Positions 43,198-50,858 of a DNA stretch of 64,000 bases are shown here, piece after piece. This stretch comes from an uncultured Lachnospiraceae bacterium (GTDB lineage Bacteria > Bacillota > Clostridia > Lachnospirales > Lachnospiraceae). Location: positions 67,081-131,080 of the forward strand of contig CANQDS010000001.1 of NCBI GenBank assembly GCA_947593655.1, in the 5' to 3' direction. The notes beneath the pieces are model-generated. The model searched no databases and was not told the DNA's origin. It saw nothing but the letters and a program-made list of their open reading frames with translations. Position 1 is the stretch's first letter. The number at the start of each line of letters is the position of its first letter. The translations under genes and the position numbers were made by a program.

Positions 43198-44481
43198 CTA
43201 TTCTTCCATATAAAGCATAATTTTTACGCAGAATTCCCGAGCATCGTATGTCAGTTCCATTTCCCCATTATACTGTTCCACCGCTGCATTCACATTTTTA
43301 AGACCAATTCCATGCAATAATGTATCTTCTTTTTTCGTCAACAATTCTCCCTCTCTCTGAAAAACAACCCCATTGTAACTGTTTCTGACAGTGATCCATA
43401 CCGCCCCCGCCTGATATTTTATCTTCAGATCAATATACTTGTCATCTTCAAGGCAATCTGCTGCTTCAATTGCATTATCAAGAAGATTTCCCATAATTGT
43501 TACGATATCATCACTTTTCACAGCAATTTCACTAGGCAGAAGAATATGGGAGCAAACCTTGATCCCCCGTTCATGTGCATCACTTAATTTATAATTGATA
43601 ATACTGTCAAATGCCACATTTCCCGTACTACTAAAAGTTTTGGTCTGCTGCACCCTGCGCGTCAGATTCTGAAGATAGTTTTTGGTTTCTATATTTTCCT
43701 CTCCGATCATTCCCTCCAGCACATACAGATGATTACTGATATCATGCCGGAACTTTCTCAGTTCTGTACTGCTTTTCTGCAGCAGCTGCGCCTGTTGGTA
43801 ATAATAATTCTTTTCCATCTCCATCCTGTCTGTCTGCAGTTTTTCCTTAAAAATTCCGGATATAGTGTCATAGAGATATATCATTAAAAACAACACCATA
43901 AACATACAGAAAACCGAAAGCATTTTAATCCTGCCCCCTAAATTTTTCTGCATAAATATATTCAATTCCATTGTAAAAATCAGTATCGTTAAAACGATCA
44001 TAGATACGCCGAACAACTTTGGCATTACAATCTCATCGTTGATATTTTTAAAAATACTAATCACTTCACAAATGAGCCAGGATATCAACTGCACACTGAT
44101 AAATACAAATGCATCGCCCTCATGCCTGCTATCCGTAAGATCGACACCGCTCAAACCAATCAACATAGCAACTACCGCTTCGGAAGCAAACATACACATA
44201 AATGTAAATGCTGTTGCAATTGCTCGATTGACCATGCGCTTTCCATAACACATGGTAATCAGGAACAACATTCCAATCGTTACCGCCACATTTATAATTT
44301 CATATGGAAGCCACGCATATTGCAGAATACCTACTATCAATTTTGCCAAATAGACCAAAGTGATTTTTTGCTTATTGATATTCCTTTTTCCCAAAAACAA
44401 CTTCATATATTTTGAAATAATATAAAGTTCAAAGAAAGCAGATGCCACATATGACACCATATATAATAGATTATCCATCAT
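43198..44481 (-). CDS. AgrC-like GHKL sensor histidine kinase, intact copy
   Basis: The 427-residue protein has six to seven membrane helices in its first 210 residues and a cytoplasmic GHKL kinase with H-box LRKFRHDISNHLYVLEGM, N-box MGNLLDNAIEAADCL and G-box LLHGIGLKNVNAAVEQY. Such kinases detect secreted peptides. It overlaps the LytTR regulator gene by 4 bp. Unlike the first kinase in the island it is intact. Confidence 0.93.
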   Translation of the reverse strand: MMDNLLYMVSYVASAFFELYIISKYMKLFLGKRNINKQKITLVYLAKLIVGILQYAWLPYEIINVAVTIGMLFLITMCYGKRMVNRAIATAFTFMCMFASEAVVAMLIGLSGVDLTDSRHEGDAFVFISVQLISWLICEVISIFKNINDEIVMPKLFGVSMIVLTILIFTMELNIFMQKNLGGRIKMLSVFCMFMVLFLMIYLYDTISGIFKEKLQTDRMEMEKNYYYQQAQLLQKSSTELRKFRHDISNHLYVLEGMIGEENIETKNYLQNLTRRVQQTKTFSSTGNVAFDSIINYKLSDAHERGIKVCSHILLPSEIAVKSDDIVTIMGNLLDNAIEAADCLEDDKYIDLKIKYQAGAVWITVRNSYNGVVFQREGELLTKKEDTLLHGIGLKNVNAAVEQYNGEMELTYDAREFCVKIMLYMEE

Positions 44482-45185
44482 TCTTCCCCTAATTTCATAT
44501 ACTGGCTTCGTATTTCCTTTCTTCTTGACTGGCTGATCGACAATTCCACTCCGTCTGTCATAACCAGATGTGTATAACCGATCTTCTTAATATATTGATA
44601 ATTTACCAGATATGACTTGTGGATAAATAGAAATCCGCGGTTCTTTACACTTTCATATATTTTTTCCAGAGATTCATAAAATTCCACTGTTTCATCCATT
44701 GTATGCATAATTACTTTTCTTCCGTCTCGTTGAAAATACATAATTTTATATACTTCAACTTTATAGTTCTCATAGCCTTTTTTATATTGAAATATATCCG
44801 TCTTTTGTCCGTAGATCTTCATGTAAACATCAATCACTTTTTCCGCTTCTTCCTTCCTCAGCGGCTTAATCAAAAAATTAATCGGACGAACATCAAACAA
44901 TTCCATTGCATACTCCTGCTTAGAAGAAATATATGCGATCTGCACAAGATCGTCCCTTTTGTTCTCACGAATATCTTTTCCGATTTCCACGCCGCTTTTT
45001 CCGGGCAGTTCAATATCCAAAAAGATCAAATCATATTTCTGATATTCCAGTTCCCTGCACAGACTTTCCCCTGAATAAAAAACATCAATATCATAGGACA
45101 CTTTTCTTTTCTTCAGCAAATTGCTCAATATCTTTTCCAATTGCGAACAAATTTCAGCTTCATCATCACATATTGCGATCTTCAT
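44478..45185 (-). CDS. LytTR-family response regulator (AgrA-like), second copy
   Basis: The 235-residue protein has a receiver domain (MKIAICDDEAEICSQLEKIL, phosphoacceptor in DLIFLDIELPGKSG) and a LytTR domain (NYKVEVYKIMYFQRDGRKVI, GFLFIHKSYLVNYQYI). I start at 45185, behind GAAGG, because an in-frame upstream extension lies inside the riboswitch terminator. It is the first gene after the cyclic-di-GMP-type leader, so the sensing system itself is under riboswitch control. Confidence 0.93.
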   Translation of the reverse strand: MKIAICDDEAEICSQLEKILSNLLKKRKVSYDIDVFYSGESLCRELEYQKYDLIFLDIELPGKSGVEIGKDIRENKRDDLVQIAYISSKQEYAMELFDVRPINFLIKPLRKEEAEKVIDVYMKIYGQKTDIFQYKKGYENYKVEVYKIMYFQRDGRKVIMHTMDETVEFYESLEKIYESVKNRGFLFIHKSYLVNYQYIKKIGYTHLVMTDGVELSISQSRRKEIRSQYMKLGEE

Positions 45186-45205
45186 TTTCACACCTTCTAC
45201 TGATA

Positions 45206-45240
45206 TAAAAAAGCTGCAATGAACTTCCATTCACTGCAGC
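45206..45240 (-). terminator. Riboswitch-controlled intrinsic terminator, short operon
   Basis: GCTGCAGTGAA (45240-45230) pairs with TTCATTGCAGC (45223-45213) around TGGAAG with one G-T pair, followed by TTTTTT. It is located about 21 bp before the response regulator start. Confidence 0.9.
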
Positions 45241-45326
45241 CGAACTATCCTAGCGGTTTTCGCATTCGCAAATTCCTGCCGTAGACTCCAAGCTTTGCGC
45301 CCTTATATTTCTATAAGTTTGCCAGG
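45239..45326 (-). promoter_or_regulatory. Class-I cyclic-di-GMP (GEMM-I) type riboswitch aptamer, short operon
   Basis: This second copy of the aptamer has GGCAAAC, CTTATA-GAAA-TATAAG, GGGCGCAAAGC, GGAGTCTA and AGTTCGGC in the same order as at 42102-42189. It differs at a few positions only (ACGCAAAGC is GCGCAAAGC here; ACTTGG is ACCTGG). It lies between a strong sigma-A promoter and a terminator, the usual layout of a transcriptional riboswitch. Confidence 0.75.
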
Positions 45327-45345
45327 TATTATCTTAACTACGAAA

Positions 45346-45374
45346 AGTATATCCTATCCTTAGTTTCCTGTAAA
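45346..45374 (-). promoter_or_regulatory. Sigma-A promoter of the short island operon
   Basis: TTTACA (45369-45374) and TATACT (45346-45351) on the minus strand, spacer 17 bp. Confidence 0.8.
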
Positions 45375-45383
45375 CAGTTTTTT

Positions 45384-45414
45384 CATCAACGTTGATTTAT
45401 TTTACATAAACGTT
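45384..45414 (-). promoter_or_regulatory. LytTR-type direct-repeat operator, short operon
   Basis: AACGTTTATG (45405-45414) and AACGTTGATG (45384-45393), 21 bp start to start, upstream of the -35. The similarity between the two operon leaders ends exactly here (45414 and 42277). Confidence 0.65.
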
Positions 45415-45523
45415 CCATATAGAATTGGGCGGTCATTGGCAGATTCTTCAATCGCATTGGCGAACATCTCCATCTGTTCCTTGCCAGAATGGCAAAATTT
45501 TTCGTGATGCTTGAAGTTGCCAT
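45415..45523 (-). pseudogene. Truncated, frameshifted small accessory protein gene
   Basis: An ATG at 45523 behind GGAGGT reads MATSSITKNFAIL. A frameshift later, the sequence continues KEQMEMFANAIEESANDRP. Adding one G would join the two parts as MATSSITKNFAILGKEQMEM. This matches the start of small proteins common next to toxin or mobile-element genes in Clostridia (from memory, not a search). The gene is cut off where the island leader repeat begins (45414), so the island probably inserted into it. Confidence 0.6.
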
Positions 45524-45593
45524 CAGAAACACCTCCTTCCTCTTCACATTCTTGGCATAATTTCGACTTTACAAAATAATTTCACAGATCTTC

Positions 45594-45645
45594 TTGCATA
45601 ATTTTTTAATTATGCCATAATATAAGTAAGAAAATCTTACTTATA
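45594..45645 (+). promoter_or_regulatory. Promoter and inverted-repeat operators of the AbrB-type antitoxin
   Basis: TTGCAT (45594-45599) and TAATAT (45618-45623) have an 18-bp spacer. Two inverted repeats overlap them: GCATAATT-tttt-AATTATGC (45596-45615) and TATAAGTAAG-aaaat-CTTACTTATA (45621-45645). These probably bind the antitoxin for autoregulation. Confidence 0.7.
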
Positions 45646-45659
45646 GGAGGACGTAGTAA

Positions 45660-45926
45660 ATGAATACCCAGATCGTAACCGTTTCTTCCAAAGGACAGAT
45701 TTCTCTGCCCGTCAATATACGAAAACTTTTGTCGATTGATTCCGGCGACAAATTAGTGGCTTATACCTCTGGAGATGTGATTATGCTGAAAACCCTAAAA
45801 CTTCCTTCTGCAGAAGAATTTGAAGCTTCTTTAGATGAAGCTCAGAAATGGGCGGCATCTGTTGGTTACACAGAAAACGATGTCAATGACATCATCAAAT
45901 CTACCAGAAAGAAGAACAGAGCATGA
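45660..45926 (+). CDS. AbrB/MazE/SpoVT-type antitoxin
   Basis: The 88-residue protein has the swapped-hairpin AbrB domain at its N-terminus (VTVSSKGQISLPVNIRKLL, DSGDKLVAYTSGDVIMLKTL) and a helical C-terminal tail that would hold the toxin (EEFEASLDEAQKWAASVGY). AGGAGG precedes the ATG. Its stop overlaps the start of a deleted PIN-type toxin gene, so the antitoxin now stands without its partner. Confidence 0.9.
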   Translation: MNTQIVTVSSKGQISLPVNIRKLLSIDSGDKLVAYTSGDVIMLKTLKLPSAEEFEASLDEAQKWAASVGYTENDVNDIIKSTRKKNRA

Positions 45927-46003
45927 AAATTGTTGTAGATACATATGAAAATATACAGATTGTTACGGCAAAAGACTTTTGCGAGAAATATCTGCAGACC
46001 TAA
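45923..46003 (+). pseudogene. PIN-domain toxin reduced to 26 codons by internal deletion
   Basis: The frame starts MKIVVDT, the first residues of a PIN toxin with its catalytic Asp. It then jumps to YENIQIVTAKDFCEKYLQT, which resembles the last residues of such toxins (xxIxIVTxxEFxEKYL). The roughly 110 residues in between, with the other acidic catalytic residues, are missing, without change of frame. The ATGA overlap with the antitoxin is kept. Confidence 0.75.
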
Positions 46004-46055
46004 ACATCAGGTCATCTTTACCCTTTAACTGTCTGGCAGCCACAGGGATGCGGTT

Positions 46056-46099
46056 AAAAGACCGTTCCAAGAACCAAACAGTCCTTAAAACGGTCTTTT
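46056..46099. terminator. Bidirectional terminator-like inverted repeat
   Basis: AAAAGACCGTT (46056-46066) pairs with AACGGTCTTTT (46089-46099). It lies between the PIN remnant and the convergent M14-like gene and may end transcription from both sides. Confidence 0.65.
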
Positions 46100-46118
46100 G
46101 CCATAATAACAGACCATA

Positions 46119-47057
46119 CTACCACTCATCTTTTTCAGGAATGATTTTATAAACTGCCGTATTCTGATACACCCGCGGCTCCGCATGGGCGAACAGAATC
46201 GTACCGTCTGTGGGAGAACAAATTTCATCTGTCACATTTCCCTCATAGCAGTCGGCAATGCACGCCAGCACCTGCCCTTTTCGCACATGCTCTCCTGCTC
46301 CCGCTTTTCCCTCGAAAAATCCAGCAGTCTTGTTGCGCACGGTCACCATCTCCTCCGTGGAAACCACCCTGGACACATAGCCCTCAAATCCGTCATAGTC
46401 GATCGCGTCCGCTTTCCGCAGGAAATTCAAAACGGATTCTACCGCCTGCCTTGCGCTTGTTCTGTCGACCTCCTCTGTAGATGTCGTATAAACGGAGAAG
46501 GCCTTCGTCTCCCACACCTGCCAGTTATAATTCAGCGTAGTGGTATCAAAGGGCCTGGGCGTATGCAGAACAACATAGGGAAATCCGAACTTCTTTGCCA
46601 GTTCCACATCCTCAAACCCTGTCTTCATCACGCGGATGTGCGGCACGAATCTGCCCGGCATGTAGAAGGAAGCAAACTGCAATCCATAAACGTAGTCCTT
46701 GATTGCCTCAAAGAGGCCGCCCGCAATCCGCTGCGTCGTCTCGCCCTCGTCATACCCCGGAAACATTCTATTGATGTCCGTGTTATCAATACTCCAAAAT
46801 CTTTTCTTAATGTTCATGGAATAAGGATTGACACAAGGTACGACCAAAATCTCTTTTCCCTCATGAATGCGGCCTTCCGCCTCCAGCTCCTTCAATTTCC
46901 TGATGAGCTGGGAGCAGCAGTACAACTGCTGATTTTCGTTGCCCCGCATACTGCCGACGATGCAGACGGCCTTCTCCCCGCGCCCGAAAGAAAAACCCGA
47001 TACGCGGAAGTCATCGCGGTACAGCGCCTTGATTTCAAACAGAATTTTCTTTTCCAT
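46119..47057 (-). CDS. M14/AstE-like carboxypeptidase-fold protein, probably without zinc
   Basis: The 312-residue protein is related to succinylglutamate desuccinylase/aspartoacylase. The site where the family has the zinc-binding HxxE reads VGSMRGNENQ, with Arg in place of His. The third ligand region reads YGLQFASFYMPG, while its neighbour reads VFDIHASNIF with His. NINRMFPGYDEG-type DxNRxFPG is kept (TDINRMFPG), and the C-terminal barrel (HVRKGQVLACIADCYEGN) is complete. I infer a pseudo-enzyme that pairs with a catalytically competent partner, which is truncated here. Confidence 0.75.
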   Translation of the reverse strand: MEKKILFEIKALYRDDFRVSGFSFGRGEKAVCIVGSMRGNENQQLYCCSQLIRKLKELEAEGRIHEGKEILVVPCVNPYSMNIKKRFWSIDNTDINRMFPGYDEGETTQRIAGGLFEAIKDYVYGLQFASFYMPGRFVPHIRVMKTGFEDVELAKKFGFPYVVLHTPRPFDTTTLNYNWQVWETKAFSVYTTSTEEVDRTSARQAVESVLNFLRKADAIDYDGFEGYVSRVVSTEEMVTVRNKTAGFFEGKAGAGEHVRKGQVLACIADCYEGNVTDEICSPTDGTILFAHAEPRVYQNTAVYKIIPEKDEW

Positions 47058-47069
47058 ACAGTATCCTTC

Positions 47070-47668
47070 CTAGCAGAGAGCCCTCGCTGACAACGGGATA
47101 TTCTCTGATGGTAAAAAGCTAGAGGCGTTCAGAAAGCCGACATCCTCATTATCCGCAGAGACGACCGGCGTTCTCACGTCAAAATTCTCCCCCTTCCAGA
47201 TGCCGAGACGTTTCATCAGGTGGACGATTCCGGCAAACAGCTGGTCTCCGTACACCTGCGTAATACGCATGCCAACGCCCATCTCGACCACCAGCGTCGG
47301 CGTGCCCGCCGCATTCAGGCTGTGCGCAAAAGTAGATTCCAACACGGTGCTGGCTCCGTGGATCCAGATAAAATCCACATTCGCTTCCTCAGCGTAGGGA
47401 ATGAGGCTGTCCTCGTGCAGTTCATTGATGCGGATCTGCGGCACTTCCGTCAGGAAAATATTGCTGGCGTGAATATCAAACACCAGATCCGATCCCGCCG
47501 CGTCCTTCACGATCTGCGCCGCCAGATACTCGTTCATGTCCCCCTCCGTATTCCCCGGAAAAATGCGGTTCATATCCAGATCGAAGGCCGGAATGCCCCT
47601 TGTGATGGAATCGATGCCGAAAGGGTTGAGCGCAGGATAGATATCTACCGTTCCTCTCTCAGACGGAT
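47070..47668 (-). pseudogene. M14/AstE-like peptidase truncated at both ends
   Basis: The frame, open from about 47668, reads HPSERGTVDIYPALNPFGID, then LDMNRIFPGNTEG and FDIHASNIFLTEVPQIR, and VVEMGVGM with the catalytic Glu. There is no start codon before the internal ATG at 47573 and the N-terminal part with HxxE is lost. The C-terminal barrel after VGFLNA is replaced by an unrelated tail of about 20 codons. The fragment keeps two active-site residues but cannot form a whole enzyme. Confidence 0.75.
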
Positions 47669-47980
47669 GCCCCGCCGTTTTCTGTTACCTCGACCAGAAT
47701 GCTCTGCCTCTGCGCCGCCTGCCCTGTGAAGACGCCCCTGTTGATCGAACAGTCCCGATAGTCCCTGCCATGGGATATTTTGATATGGGAATCCTCCACA
47801 GGCACATTATTGGTCGGATCAAAACCATGCCAACGCACTCCGTCATAAATTTCCACCCATGCATGGCTCTCTCCATCGCCCGTCAACATCCCCACCACAT
47901 ATCTCGAAGGAATCCTGTCCTCCCGGCACAGTGCAAGCAGGATATGCGAATAATCCTGACATACGCCTTGCGCATAAATG
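47659..47980 (-). pseudogene. Truncated transglutaminase-like gene
   Basis: Similarity begins abruptly within about 8 bp after the permease stop at 47982, with YAQGVCQDYSHILLALCRE (catalytic Cys), GESHAWVEIYDGVRWHGFDP (His and Asp) and a normal-looking C-terminal end. The N-terminal half is absent, so a deletion joined this gene to the end of the ABC permease gene. The open frame that extends further to the right lies inside the permease gene and is not real. Confidence 0.75.
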
Positions 47981-47981
47981 A

Positions 47982-49994
47982 TTATGCCTCCCCTCCGCTG
48001 ACGATCTGATAATAAAAACGCGACGTAATATAATAGACAACAACATAGAACAGAATAAATACCATATAGCAGCACAGGAAACTCAAAACCAGCAGTTTCG
48101 TATCCGTGATCGCAAAAAGCACCAGCAGCTTCTGAATGATCGGAAACGCAAAAGCCAGATGGATTCCCGCTGCCAGCAGCGGCAGAAAAAATACCGTCAG
48201 CATCTGCGAATTGATGCTCTGGCGGATCTCCCGCTTCGTCATTCCGACCTTCTGCATGATGCCGAAGCGCGCCTGATCTTCATAGCCTTCGCTCAGCTGC
48301 TTGTAATACATGATCAGCACCGTCGCCACCAGAAATACCGCCCCTAAGAAAATTCCAAGGAAGAACAAACCGCCGTAAAAACCATAAACTTCCGAACGAT
48401 TGCCTTCCAGACTGTCCACATTGATATGCGAAGAAAATCCGCTGTCATCCGCGCAAAGCGCACCTTTCAGATTCCGCCAAACGGAAAGTTGCTTTTCCCC
48501 TGCGACATCCAGATCAAAACCGTAATAATACTCGGAATAAGCCAGCTGCTGCCCGGAAGCGGTCTTTTCCTTTTGCAGGACATCCGCTATATCGTCATAT
48601 TCCGGCGTAAACACATACACGGAATTTACCGCGCTTACCAGCGCCCCGCCGTCATTTTCAAAACTGTCCACCTGTTTCTTAACGTTCAGTTCCCCATAGA
48701 CATCGATATCCATCCGCTTGCGGTCAAAATTGCCGTGCAGTGCATAAACGATCACTTCTCCCGGCTGAAGCGTTTCCGTCTTTCCCATAATCCGGTTATA
48801 GTCCTCCAGCGGAATAAATTCCAGATACCACACATCATTATAAGAAAAAAATTCCACATTTTCCGGACTTGTGATCACCGTCTCTCCATCAAAATAGCCT
48901 GCCAGTCCCAGATCGGAAAATTCGATCGGATCCTGTTTTCCCACATGGCAGTTTTCCAGTACTTCGTCCGCTTTCTCTTTTAATGCGGCCTTCTGCGTCT
49001 CGTCCGGCGTCTGCATGGTGATCAGGATATCCCGCACATACCGGTTATGCAGGGAGTTCTCCGTTCCGACATATAACGTAACCGTAGACGTCAGCATGAC
49101 CAGAACCATCGTGGAAAGAATGCAGATCGACGCAAGCCCCGCGCCGTTGCGTTTCATCCGGTATGCCATAGAAGAAACGGAGACAAAGTGTCTTGTCTGG
49201 TAATAATAGTTCCGGTTTTTCTGGAGCAGACGGCAGATCACGACGGAACCGGAAATAAAAAGCAGATACGTCGCCGCGATGACCATAAGGACGGCGGCAA
49301 AAAACCACAGCAGCGCTTCAACCGGCTGTTCAATGGAAAGCGCAATCCCGTATGCACAGGCCAGGATTACGAGGCCGAGCAGCGCGGCCAGCCAGTTGCC
49401 TTTCGGCTTTTTCTCTCCGGAATTTTCGCTGCGCAGAAGCTCGATCGGTTTTGCAATGCGGATCTGCGCCATGCTGCTGACAAAGATCAGCCCGAAGATA
49501 ACCAGAAACCACTGCAGGGTAGAGCGCATGGCATCCCAAGAGACGAAAAAAGAAAACGCCGCTTTCTGCCCCATGATCCGGATCATGCAAAGTTCCGCGA
49601 GTTTGGAAAACAGCAATCCGCAGAGCAGTCCCCCGGCCAGCGCGACTGCGGCCGTGATCAGGCTCTCCCAGATCTGGATATGCACGAGGTTCCATTTTCC
49701 CATTCCGAGGATATTGTACAGGCCGTATTCTTTTTTTCTGCGGCGGATCAGAAACGAGTTTGTGTAAAAAAGAAAGACTGCTGCAAAAGCGCCCATCACC
49801 CCGCGCCCCATATCCAGCATCAGCCTCACCGGCTCTTCGCCCGGCAGTCCCGACAGCGCTTCTGTCCTGCTCAGATAATAGATCAGATAATACATCATGA
49901 CCATTCCGATGCAGGTCAAAAGATACGGAATGTACAGCTTACGGTTTTTATAGATCCCCATCCCCGCCAGTTTCGGATAAAATGCTGCCCTCAT
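47982..49994 (-). CDS. BceB-like ABC transporter permease
   Basis: The 670-residue permease has the BceB/FtsX arrangement: a first helix (PYLLTCIGMVMMYYLIYYL), two three-helix groups, a large external domain of about 210 residues after helix 8, and a final group ending FYYQIVSGG. These permeases, with their ATPase, both remove and sense peptide antibiotics together with a BceS kinase. The stop at 47982 is directly followed by a deletion junction. It overlaps the ATPase gene by 4 bp. Confidence 0.93.
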   Translation of the reverse strand: MRAAFYPKLAGMGIYKNRKLYIPYLLTCIGMVMMYYLIYYLSRTEALSGLPGEEPVRLMLDMGRGVMGAFAAVFLFYTNSFLIRRRKKEYGLYNILGMGKWNLVHIQIWESLITAAVALAGGLLCGLLFSKLAELCMIRIMGQKAAFSFFVSWDAMRSTLQWFLVIFGLIFVSSMAQIRIAKPIELLRSENSGEKKPKGNWLAALLGLVILACAYGIALSIEQPVEALLWFFAAVLMVIAATYLLFISGSVVICRLLQKNRNYYYQTRHFVSVSSMAYRMKRNGAGLASICILSTMVLVMLTSTVTLYVGTENSLHNRYVRDILITMQTPDETQKAALKEKADEVLENCHVGKQDPIEFSDLGLAGYFDGETVITSPENVEFFSYNDVWYLEFIPLEDYNRIMGKTETLQPGEVIVYALHGNFDRKRMDIDVYGELNVKKQVDSFENDGGALVSAVNSVYVFTPEYDDIADVLQKEKTASGQQLAYSEYYYGFDLDVAGEKQLSVWRNLKGALCADDSGFSSHINVDSLEGNRSEVYGFYGGLFFLGIFLGAVFLVATVLIMYYKQLSEGYEDQARFGIMQKVGMTKREIRQSINSQMLTVFFLPLLAAGIHLAFAFPIIQKLLVLFAITDTKLLVLSFLCCYMVFILFYVVVYYITSRFYYQIVSGGEA

Positions 49995-50752
49995 GCCTTC
50001 TCACCTCCGGTTGCCAATACGGTCAGCGTATTGGAAATATTCTGATACAGCGCTTCATCCGTCTGCTCGCCCCGGTAGATCTGATGAAACACTTCCCCGT
50101 CCTTGATGAAAAGCACGCGGCTCGCATGGCTGGCCGCCTTGACGGAATGCGTTACCATGAGGATGGTCTGGCCTTCTTTATGGATCTCCGAAAAAAGATG
50201 TAAGAGTTCATCCGTCGCCTTGGAGTCCAGTGCGCCGGTCGGCTCGTCCGCGAGGATCAGTTTCGGCCGGGAGATCAGCGCCCTTGCAACGGCCGCCCGC
50301 TGTTTCTGCCCGCCTGATACTTCGTAAGGGTATTTCTCCAGAATCTCCCGGATCCCCAGCTTATCCGCGATCGGCAGGAGACGCTCTTCCATTTCCCGGA
50401 AGCTCTTTCCCTCCAGTACCAGCGGCAGGAAAATATTGTCTTTCAGGGAAAAGGTATCCAGCAGATTAAAGTCCTGAAATACGAATCCCAGATTGTCGCG
50501 CCGGAAAGCCGCGACATATTTTTCCTTGATCTTAACGAGATTATTGCCGTCGAGCAGCACCTCCCCGCCGGTCGGACGGTCAAACGCCGCCAGAATATTC
50601 AAAAGCGTGGTCTTCCCGGAACCGCTCTCGCCCATGATCGCGACATATTCGCCTTTTTCCACATAAAAAGTGACATTGCGCAGCGCTTCGATCTGATTGC
50701 CTCCGAAACGCGTTGTGTAAATTTTCTTTAAATTTTTCACTTCTAACATCAT
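49991..50752 (-). CDS. BceA-like ABC transporter ATP-binding protein
   Basis: The 253-residue ATPase has Walker A MGESGSGKTTLLN, Q-loop FVFQDFNLLD, signature EVSGGQKQRAAVARAL, Walker B LILADEPTGALD and the switch His in MVTHSVKAAS. AGGAGG five bases before the ATG at 50752 sets the start. It is expressed with the permease from its own promoter, which has a BceR-type operator upstream. Confidence 0.95.
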   Translation of the reverse strand: MMLEVKNLKKIYTTRFGGNQIEALRNVTFYVEKGEYVAIMGESGSGKTTLLNILAAFDRPTGGEVLLDGNNLVKIKEKYVAAFRRDNLGFVFQDFNLLDTFSLKDNIFLPLVLEGKSFREMEERLLPIADKLGIREILEKYPYEVSGGQKQRAAVARALISRPKLILADEPTGALDSKATDELLHLFSEIHKEGQTILMVTHSVKAASHASRVLFIKDGEVFHQIYRGEQTDEALYQNISNTLTVLATGGEKA

Positions 50753-50779
50753 GATATCCTCCTGTATTTGTTCAGATCC

Positions 50780-50833
50780 ATTATAAAAACCGGAAAAACG
50801 TTCCGCCATTGATTCGGCTTACATTTTTCCGGT
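50780..50833 (-). terminator. Terminator of the kinase gene overlapping the bceAB-like promoter
   Basis: On the minus strand ACCGGAAAAA (50833-50824) pairs with TTTTTCCGGT (50798-50789), followed by more T. The TATAAT at 50780-50785 right after it is the likely -10 of the ABC genes, and the -35 (TGGCGG, 17 bp upstream) is poor, as expected for an activated promoter. Confidence 0.65.
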
Positions 50834-50838
50834 CTGAA

Positions 50839-50854
50839 CTTACAGTTTTGTAAG
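50839..50854 (-). promoter_or_regulatory. BceR-type operator
   Basis: CTTACA-aaac-TGTAAG on the minus strand is a perfect inverted repeat matching the TnACA-N4-TGTAA pattern bound by BceR-like regulators. It lies about 55 bp upstream of the -10 of the ABC genes. Confidence 0.8.
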
Positions 50855-50858
50855 ATGA

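Noticed and set aside
47982-48075. Extending the transglutaminase fragment upstream to a start at 48075
   Set aside because: The added residues are read from the permease gene in another frame and have no relation to transglutaminases.
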